64,000 nt of DNA, taken from Methylomonas subterranea (GTDB lineage: Bacteria; Pseudomonadota; Gammaproteobacteria; Methylococcales; Methylomonadaceae). The notes below the pieces were generated by a model, which was not told the DNA's origin, searched no databases, and worked only from the letters and a program-made list of their open reading frames with translations. Shown here one piece after another: positions 61,707 through 64,000 of this stretch; position 1 is the stretch's first letter; the number at the start of each line of letters is the position of its first letter. The stretch covers positions 156,075-220,074 of the forward strand of contig NZ_JANIBJ010000002.1 of the NCBI RefSeq assembly GCF_024505185.1, read 5' to 3'. Position numbers and translations under genes: made by a program.

Positions 61707-63827
61707 TCAAACCCTGCGGCGGACATCCGTTACATTCTCCAGCTGGCTGATACGTCCCAGTACCAGACTCAGTTGATCGGTATTATCGATCTGGATTTGC
61801 ATGTTCAAGGTGGCCGATTGGTCGGGGTGGGTTTTTAGGGCGGCGTCGGTAATGTGCACTTTGGCGAAATGCAACAGTTGCGAGACTTCGATCAGCAGAT
61901 TGTCGCCGCTGAGGGCTTCTATGACGATGGGAACGCTGTGGCGGGCGCGATGGCGGCCGCTCCATTCCGCCGTCACCAGATGGGTTTGCTGTTCCGGATT
62001 GAGGTGCAGGATGTTGGCGCAGTCCGCCCGATGGATGGTGATGCCGCGGGTATGGGTGATGTAGCCTACGATGTCGTCTCCGGCGACCGGCGAGCAGCAA
62101 TGGGCCAGACTGGTGACGACATTGTCCATGTCGGCCACGGTGACGCTGGATTTGGGGTTGGTTTTGGACGGCGACAGCTTGAACGATACCGGCGCCAGTT
62201 CGGGGATTTTCAGGGCGCCGGCCAGTTGCCGGTTATTGATGTCGCCGCGTCCAAGGGCTTGGTACAGATGGTCGACATCCGCCATCTTGAAATGTTTGGC
62301 CAGGTCGCGCGGGTCGACGTTTTTAAGCCCCAGGCGCTTGCTTTCCTTGTCCAGCAGGCTTTTGCCGGCGGCGATGTTTTCGCCGAGTTCCTGTTGTTTG
62401 AACCAGCTTTTGACCTTGCCGATCGCGCGCGGGGTTTTCAGATAGCCCAGGTTGGGGTCCAGCCAGTTGCGGCTGGGCTGGCCGTTTTTGACGGTGATGA
62501 TTTCCACCTGTTCGCCGGATTTTAATACGTGAGTCAAGGGTTTGATCTGGCCGTTGATCTTTGCGCCCCGGCAACCGTGGCCGATGTCGGTGTGGATGGC
62601 GTAGGCAAAATCCAGCGGGGTGGAGCCCTTGATCAAATCGACCAGTTTGCCGGTGGGGGTCAGCACGAATACCCGGTCTGAAAACAGTTCGGTGTGAAAA
62701 CTTTCCAGCAGGTTGTCCTGGCCGCGATCTTCCAGCAGCAAGCGCAGCGAAGTAATGTTTTTTTCCGAGGCGGCGTTGTGGCCGCCGCCTTCCTTGTAAC
62801 GCCAGTGGGCGGCCACCCCGAGTTCGGCGAATTCGTGCATGGCGCGGGTGCGTATCTGGATTTCGATGCGGTTGCCTTGCGTGTCAACCACCACGGTATG
62901 CAGGGATTGATAGCCATTTTCCTTGGGGTTGGCGATATAGTCGTCGAATTCCTTGGGAATATATTGCCAGCGGCCGTGAGCCAGTCCCAATACGGTATAG
63001 CAGGCCGTAACATCGTCGACAATCACCCTTACCGCCAGCAGATCGTAGAGTTCCTCGATCGGCAGTTGCTTGCGGCGCATTTTGCACCAGATGCTGTAAA
63101 TGTGTTTGGGGCGGCCATAGACCTTGGCCTTCAGGTGGTGCTCGTCCAAGGTTTGCCGCAAGTCGCGCAGAAATGTGTCGATGCAGGCTTCCCGCCGCAC
63201 GCGCTTGTCGGCCAGGGATTCGGCAATGCTGCGATAACGTTCCGGGTCCAGATAGCGAAACGCCAGGTCTTCGAGTTCCCACTTGAATTGGCTGATACCC
63301 AGGCGATTGGCCAGCGGCGCATAGATATCCAGGGTTTCCCGGGCGATGAAGTTGCGGATGTCGGCATCTTCCCGAGATAGGCCGCGCAAGCGCTGGATGC
63401 GATAAGCCAGTTTGATCAATACCGCCCGCACGTCGTGGGTCATGGACAGCAGCATGCGGCGCAGGATTTCGGTCTGGTTTGGCTGGTTGGCCATGTCCCG
63501 CTTGTATATGCTGACCTTGTTCAGCCAGTTGACGTCTTTCACCAAGGAGGCGACTACCGGGCCGAATTGCTTAGCTATGCCGGTTTCGTCCAGACGGCCT
63601 TCCAGGCGGGAATCGCTCAAGACGGCGGCCAGAATGGATTCCATGTCGATGTGAACGGCGGTCAGGATGCCGGCGACATCCATGCCCTTGGGGCGGGGAC
63701 TGTGTTGGGTCGGGGGATTGTCTGCGCAAGCCTGTTCGACCAATAGAAGTGCTTGATCGACCAAGGCAAGATCGCTGGCGGACAATTCGGGGAACAGGCT
63801 CTGGGCAATACTGGCGTTGTTATGCAT
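61707..63827 (-). CDS. relA: GTP pyrophosphokinase RelA
   Basis: Ribosome-associated (p)ppGpp synthetase of the stringent response. 706 residues in the order pseudo-hydrolase, synthetase, TGS, helical, zinc-finger-like and ACT domains. The hydrolase HD and ED pairs are degenerate (HIDMESILAAVLSD, LAYRIQRLRGL), as in monofunctional RelA. The synthetase carries YGRPKHIYSIW, the acidic EFDDYIANPKENGYQSLHT (E-x-D-D type, typical of RelA rather than SpoT) and AELGVAAHWRYKEG. TGS has TPLDFAYAIHTDIGHGCRGA; the late CCSPVAGDDIVGYI is the conserved zinc motif. Start ATG 63827. Confidence 0.96.
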   Translation of the reverse strand: MHNNASIAQSLFPELSASDLALVDQALLLVEQACADNPPTQHSPRPKGMDVAGILTAVHIDMESILAAVLSDSRLEGRLDETGIAKQFGPVVASLVKDVNWLNKVSIYKRDMANQPNQTEILRRMLLSMTHDVRAVLIKLAYRIQRLRGLSREDADIRNFIARETLDIYAPLANRLGISQFKWELEDLAFRYLDPERYRSIAESLADKRVRREACIDTFLRDLRQTLDEHHLKAKVYGRPKHIYSIWCKMRRKQLPIEELYDLLAVRVIVDDVTACYTVLGLAHGRWQYIPKEFDDYIANPKENGYQSLHTVVVDTQGNRIEIQIRTRAMHEFAELGVAAHWRYKEGGGHNAASEKNITSLRLLLEDRGQDNLLESFHTELFSDRVFVLTPTGKLVDLIKGSTPLDFAYAIHTDIGHGCRGAKINGQIKPLTHVLKSGEQVEIITVKNGQPSRNWLDPNLGYLKTPRAIGKVKSWFKQQELGENIAAGKSLLDKESKRLGLKNVDPRDLAKHFKMADVDHLYQALGRGDINNRQLAGALKIPELAPVSFKLSPSKTNPKSSVTVADMDNVVTSLAHCCSPVAGDDIVGYITHTRGITIHRADCANILHLNPEQQTHLVTAEWSGRHRARHSVPIVIEALSGDNLLIEVSQLLHFAKVHITDAALKTHPDQSATLNMQIQIDNTDQLSLVLGRISQLENVTDVRRRV

Positions 63828-63965
63828 GTCGCCATTGTAAAGCAGTCGGGGCGATTTTTGCCGGAGAATAGCTTGCCGGTGTCGACAGTTTTCGTCCGTC
63901 CGGCGGCTTGCGGCGGGGGGAGGCCGGTTCGATTGCGGGGCCGGGTGCTTTAAGGCGCTACAGGC

Positions 63966-64000
63966 AAAAACGGCGTGCTCATGCCAAACATGAGCACGCC
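63966..64000 (-). terminator. Minus-strand terminator at the window edge
   Basis: A 12-base perfect stem, GGCGTGCTCATG (63972-63983) and CATGAGCACGCC (63989-64000), with loop CCAAA; on the minus strand it is followed by C and five T. It would close a minus-strand gene lying beyond the right edge and so isolate relA. 63828-63965 holds no gene I can support. Confidence 0.8.

Overview
The window reads as chromosomal DNA of a gammaproteobacterium. A Methylomonas-like methanotroph (Methylococcales) is my best guess, from the overall style of the proteins, the VPLPA-type PEP-CTERM tail, the ThiS-ThiG fusion and the REP-like palindromes. That guess is inference: there is no methane-oxidation gene or rRNA here to prove it. 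No tRNA, rRNA, CRISPR array or complete insertion sequence was seen.

Layout from left to right. 1-3936: a type I secretion system (ABC ATPase cut by the window edge, HlyD-type adaptor, TolC-type channel). It is joined by ATGA overlaps to an Hsp70-like protein and a SWIM/SNF2 ATPase (3933-9754). 9877-16639: a seven-gene, almost fully translation-coupled operon for CMP-legionaminic acid (legF, legB, legC, legG, legI, neuD, ptmE). It runs straight into a flagellar filament block (16767-20280: flagellin with its own sigma-28 promoter and terminator, FlaG, FliD, FliS, FliT-like), so the sugar is probably used to glycosylate flagellin. 20334-22675 (minus): a SerC-family aminotransferase coupled to a TPR/ATP-grasp ligase. 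22700-24065: a sparse region with small ORFs on both strands, a strong minus-strand terminator and two matching dyads.

24066-30139 (minus): a polysaccharide flippase, TrmB, a membrane-anchored Mrr-like nuclease, a HEAT-like/BFD-like pair, a ThiS-ThiG fusion and DAHP synthase. 30254-34586 (plus): an RMD1/YagE protein, then an RtcB RNA-ligase unit with a textbook promoter, a 16-codon leader ORF, two mutually exclusive hairpins and an RbfA-like gene broken at a G6 run, then a small exported protein and aquaporin Z. zwf lies on the minus strand. 37107-45894 (plus): a proteasome-related Anbu operon containing two different Anbu subunits, a circularly permuted ATP-grasp protein, an alpha-E protein, a 1093-residue transglutaminase-like protein and an HPPD-like metal-site protein.

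46577-53956 (minus): a PNAG exopolysaccharide locus in the order pgaB, C-type lectin with PEP-CTERM tail, pgaA, pgaC, pgaD. 54048-57809: an exported protein, a MIF-family protein with eukaryote-like motifs, a soluble double-Cache protein and bacterioferritin. 57936-59556: a decayed integron, with an intI N-terminal fragment, a REP-like palindrome, two cassette genes on the minus strand, one full attC with the diagnostic extrahelical base and one further core site. 59669-63827 (minus): htpG and relA.

The loci I consider most worth pursuing are the integron remnant, the two-subunit Anbu operon, the leader and frameshift ahead of rtcB, and the unexplained minus-strand small-ORF unit at 23362-24015.
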